Shown here: positions 61,319-64,000 of the stretch, piece by piece
Layout of the letters: each line of letters begins with the position of its first letter
Position numbering within the stretch: position 1 is the stretch's first letter
Assembly (NCBI GenBank): GCA_009692505.1
Contig: SHZC01000001.1
Location: 1-64,000, forward strand
Source: Myxococcales bacterium
Lineage (GTDB): Bacteria; Myxococcota_A; Bradymonadia; UBA7976; UBA1532
DNA length: 64,000 bases
Direction of reading: 5' to 3'
Made by a program: the position numbers and the translations under genes
The notes under the pieces: model-generated
Databases searched by the model: none
Told to the model about the DNA's origin: nothing
What the model saw: only the letters and a program-made list of their open reading frames with translations

Positions 61319-63538
61319 ATGAGCGACCCTAGGCCTGCCTCCGAGACCCCCTCCGTCCGCTCGATGGGCGCCGCTGCATCAGGGGCGGCGGCGTTCATCA
61401 TCGTGGGCTCGTACGATGCCCTCTCACTCTGGGGCGACACAGCGGCGTCGACTGCGGCGATCGGCTTCGGCTGGGTGCAACTCCTCGGTCTGTTCTTCGC
61501 CGTCGTCGTCGCCTTTGTGGTCCCGCCGGCGATGTGTACGGGTGCCTCACTCGGGCTCTTCGGGCGGCTCGTCACGAACAGCAAAGACGCCACGCCGCAG
61601 GCCCGACTCGCCGATGCCGCGTGGGTCTGCGCGTGCGCTTTCGGCGCGCTCCTGACGGCCGTCGGTGCCGGCCTGGGTGGGGCCGTCAGCCACGCCTTCG
61701 CCCAAGCCCGTTTCGCCGCGCCCTTCGTGGCGCTCCTGGCCCTCGTCTCGCTGGGGGTCTCGCTGCTCGTCGGCCCGGCGGTCGCACAGGCGGCCCGCGC
61801 CCTCTTCCGCCGCGTCGCTCCCCTGGGTCTCGCCGGTCCCCTACCCCTCGCGGCTCTCGTCTTGATCGTCCCCTCGGTCGTCGGGCTCGCATTGCTCGCC
61901 ATCGCCCTCGGCCAGATGGATCTCGGCGCGTTTCGCTTGCATTGGGTGGCGCAGGTGCTCGTCGCGCTCGTGCTCACCGCGGTCTTCGTCGCGAGCCGGA
62001 CCACCCGATCGTTCTTCGATCACCGAGTCACCTTCATCGTCGTCGGGCTCACGGCCGCTCTCGGCGCGGTGGCCGCCATGACGCGCTACGCCGACGCTCC
62101 GGACGCCCGGCGCCTCATCCCCCTCGAGGGACACCTCAGCCGGATCGCCGTCGCGCTCGCCCTCGCGGCGACAGACGGCGACGGCGATGGGACCTCGGAC
62201 CGCTTTGGAGGGGGGGACTGCGACGACGACGATGCCCAGGTCGGCCCCACCGCGAGTGAGGTCCCCGGCAACGGCGTGGACGACAACTGCAGCGATGGGG
62301 ACGCCGTGGTCATTGCACCCTCGCCCCCCCCGTCTATCCCGGCAGCACCGTCGTTGGCCGGCCAAGCCGCCCCGCTCGGATCCAAGCGGCACAACGTCGT
62401 GATCTTGCTCATTGATACGCTGCGCCCGGACCACCTCGGGCTGCATGGCTACGGCCGCGAGACGAGCCCCAATCTCGACGCCTTCGCCAAGACTGCGATG
62501 GTCTTCGACAGCGCGTTCGCGGCCGCGCCCAATACGCCGCGCTCCATGCCCTCGCTGTTCACGGGCCGCTACCCGTCCCGGATCGCCTGGGTGAAGCGGT
62601 TCGCCAACTTCGCCAGCCTCAAGGACGAGAACGAGACGGTGTTCGAGCTCGCCGCCGCCGTGGGCGTGGAGACCGAAGCGCAGTCGGCCCACTGGTATTG
62701 GGAGCGCGCCAGCGGCATCAAAGCCGGCGTGAAGCGCTGGGACAATCGGGGGGCCCTGTCCATCAGCGAGAGCAACACCCAATCGGTCTCGCCGGAGCTC
62801 ACGGCGAGGGTCGTCGAGCGCATCAACGCGCTCGCCAAAGGGGACGCGCCTTTCCTGCTCTTTGCACACTACTTCGACCCGCACGCGCGCTACATGAATC
62901 ACCCCGAGGTGAAGGTCTTCGGCGAGACCCTCATGGACAAGTACGACAGCGAGATCGCGTTTACGGACCATCACCTCGCGCCCGTCTTTGCCGCGCTCAA
63001 CGACCCCCATGTCTTGGAGTCCACGACGGTCATCGTATGCAGCGATCACGGGGAGTCGTTCAACGAGCACGGCTTTCATTTTCACGGGCGGACCGTCTAC
63101 CAAGATGAGGTCGCCATCCCGCTGCTCATCCGAACGCCTGGCGGGAAGGTGGGCCGCGCCGCAGACATCGTCAGCTTGGTTGACCTCTTGCCGACCATCG
63201 CCGCGCTTCAGGGCTTCGCGGCACCAAACGCGCTCGGACAGAGCCTGAGACCGCTACTCACGGGCCAGGGTGAGTTCAACCGCGACCGCGTCATCTTCAT
63301 GGAACAGCTCCCCTACCCCATGTACGACGTTCACATGGCCGCCGCGGTCGATTCGAGCGGGCGAAAGGTCGTCCGAAACGTGACGCAGAACACCGTCGAG
63401 CTCTACGACCTCAACGCTGATCCTCAAGAGTCGAAGAACCTCGCCGACTCACCCTCCGCGGCCGACCCCGCCGCCGTGAGCACCCGTCGCGCGCTCATGC
63501 AGTTCCTCGAGTCCGACAGCGGGGACGCGGGGCGATAG
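61319..63538 (+). CDS. Membrane-anchored sulfatase-superfamily hydrolase with MopE-like metal-binding insert
   Basis: The 739-residue protein starts with about seven TM helices (residues 15-260). Residues about 286-325 (DGDGDGTSDRFGGGDCDDDD, GPTASEVPGNGVDDNC) form a MopE-like Asp-rich motif that likely binds Ca2+ or Cu. The sulfatase-superfamily domain follows: NVVILLIDTLRPDHLGLHGYG, then TPRSMPSLFTGRYPSR (nucleophile region, Ser instead of Cys), then FAHYFDPHARY, VCSDHGESFNEHGFHFHG and VSLVDLLPTIAALQG. All metal-ligand motifs are intact, so it is probably active on a phosphate or sulfate ester outside the membrane. It is transcribed away from the degenerate lipoprotein paralogue. Confidence 0.82.
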   Translation: MSDPRPASETPSVRSMGAAASGAAAFIIVGSYDALSLWGDTAASTAAIGFGWVQLLGLFFAVVVAFVVPPAMCTGASLGLFGRLVTNSKDATPQARLADAAWVCACAFGALLTAVGAGLGGAVSHAFAQARFAAPFVALLALVSLGVSLLVGPAVAQAARALFRRVAPLGLAGPLPLAALVLIVPSVVGLALLAIALGQMDLGAFRLHWVAQVLVALVLTAVFVASRTTRSFFDHRVTFIVVGLTAALGAVAAMTRYADAPDARRLIPLEGHLSRIAVALALAATDGDGDGTSDRFGGGDCDDDDAQVGPTASEVPGNGVDDNCSDGDAVVIAPSPPPSIPAAPSLAGQAAPLGSKRHNVVILLIDTLRPDHLGLHGYGRETSPNLDAFAKTAMVFDSAFAAAPNTPRSMPSLFTGRYPSRIAWVKRFANFASLKDENETVFELAAAVGVETEAQSAHWYWERASGIKAGVKRWDNRGALSISESNTQSVSPELTARVVERINALAKGDAPFLLFAHYFDPHARYMNHPEVKVFGETLMDKYDSEIAFTDHHLAPVFAALNDPHVLESTTVIVCSDHGESFNEHGFHFHGRTVYQDEVAIPLLIRTPGGKVGRAADIVSLVDLLPTIAALQGFAAPNALGQSLRPLLTGQGEFNRDRVIFMEQLPYPMYDVHMAAAVDSSGRKVVRNVTQNTVELYDLNADPQESKNLADSPSAADPAAVSTRRALMQFLESDSGDAGR

Positions 63539-63548
63539 GACGACTGCA

Positions 63549-64000
63549 ATGGACGCCTTGTGCCGACTCATCGAAGCCCTGCTCCTCGCCGCCGAACATC
63601 CGCTGACGAGCACGGCGGTCGTCGAGCTCATCAACGCCGCCGTTGACGAGGAGGAGTGGCCGGCTCGGGTGGACTTGGCACAGGTCGAAGCGGCGTTCGT
63701 GGCGCTGGCCGGGGGCGTGTCTCGCTTCGGCGGGATTGAGCGGGCGGAGGTTGGAGGCGGCTATAGGCTCCGGACGGCCGCCGATCTGGCCCCCATGGTC
63801 CGAAGGCTCTGGCCGGATCGACCCTCCCGACTGAGCGGCGCGGCCCTGGAGGTCCTGGCGATCGTCGCCTACCGCCAGCCGTGCACCAAGACCGACGTCG
63901 AGGAGATCCGTGGGGTCGACTGCGGCGGCGTGATGCGGTCCCTGCTCGAACGGCGGCTCATCCGTATCGTTGGCAAGAAAGACGAGCTCGGACGGCCCCT
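63549..64000 (+). CDS. scpB: Segregation and condensation protein B (5' part)
   Basis: The frame from ATG 63549 runs off the end of the window after about 150 residues. It reads MDALCRLIEALLLAAEHPLTS, then LAQVEAAFVALAGGVSRFGGIERAEVGGGYRLRTA, then GAALEVLAIVAYRQPCTKTDVEEIRGVDCGGVMRSLLERRLIRIVGKKDELGRP. This is the tandem winged-helix pattern of ScpB, a partner of ScpA and SMC in chromosome segregation. ATG 63549 is 10 bases after the preceding stop. scpA is not visible and would normally lie close by. Confidence 0.93.
   Translation, partial: MDALCRLIEALLLAAEHPLTSTAVVELINAAVDEEEWPARVDLAQVEAAFVALAGGVSRFGGIERAEVGGGYRLRTAADLAPMVRRLWPDRPSRLSGAALEVLAIVAYRQPCTKTDVEEIRGVDCGGVMRSLLERRLIRIVGKKDELGRP

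Overview
The window is about 64 kb of very GC-rich, densely coded bacterial DNA. Several things point to a Gram-negative bacterium of the Myxococcota or a nearby former-deltaproteobacterial lineage. There are many secreted lipoproteins, nine or so TPR proteins including two giants, a PilZ protein, an NtrC-type regulator, an AgmX/PglI-type tail, a MopE-like metal-binding motif, and outer-membrane barrels ending in Phe. This is inferred from gene content, because no rRNA or other taxonomic marker lies in the window. I saw no rRNA, tRNA, CRISPR array, transposase or phage genes.

Layout. Positions 1-3986 hold a gene tail, a DUF192 lipoprotein, a PilZ protein, a membrane/zinc-peptidase/TPR protein and an NTF2-like lipoprotein. 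A 2,881-codon TPR gene follows on the minus strand (3973-12618). A plus-strand run then carries an M16-like pseudo-peptidase, prmA, rsmE, an RDD protein and a GspE-N/HEAT protein. Next is ctaB, an ABC exporter pair and a DUF420 protein. Positions 23412-32924 hold a barrel protein, an NtrC-type regulator, a three-part metallopeptidase/propeller/barrel protein, a YciB-like membrane protein, a large lipoprotein and rsmI.

The centrepiece is a minus-strand cluster from 54307 down to 32917. In order of transcription it encodes a 525-aa TPR protein, a 1,078-aa TPR protein with signal peptide, a TPR lipoprotein, a 92-aa exported protein, an FHA/one-TM/TonB-like-tail protein, a second TPR lipoprotein, and a 3,978-aa giant TPR protein. 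Domain types, sizes and order match what I remember of the Myxococcus xanthus gliding cluster gltD-E-F-G-H-I (agmU, aglT, gltF, pglI, gltH, agmK). The MotA/TolQ-like motor genes (aglRQS), gltJ/agmX and gltA-C are not here.

The right end holds a cysteine-rich lipoprotein with its own promoter, then the translation operon rpsP-khpA-rimM-trmD-rplS continuing into a degenerate YhaN-like ATPase and yraN. After that comes a divergent pair of alkaline-phosphatase-superfamily proteins (one apparently active, one degenerate) and the start of scpB.

Two themes stand out. Several proteins keep an enzyme fold but have lost its catalytic residues: M16, M48 (twice), a sulfatase and a YhaN ATPase. There are also recent-looking tandem duplications of 11, 12, 15, 24 and 95 bp. 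All family assignments come from reading motifs by eye; no search was run.
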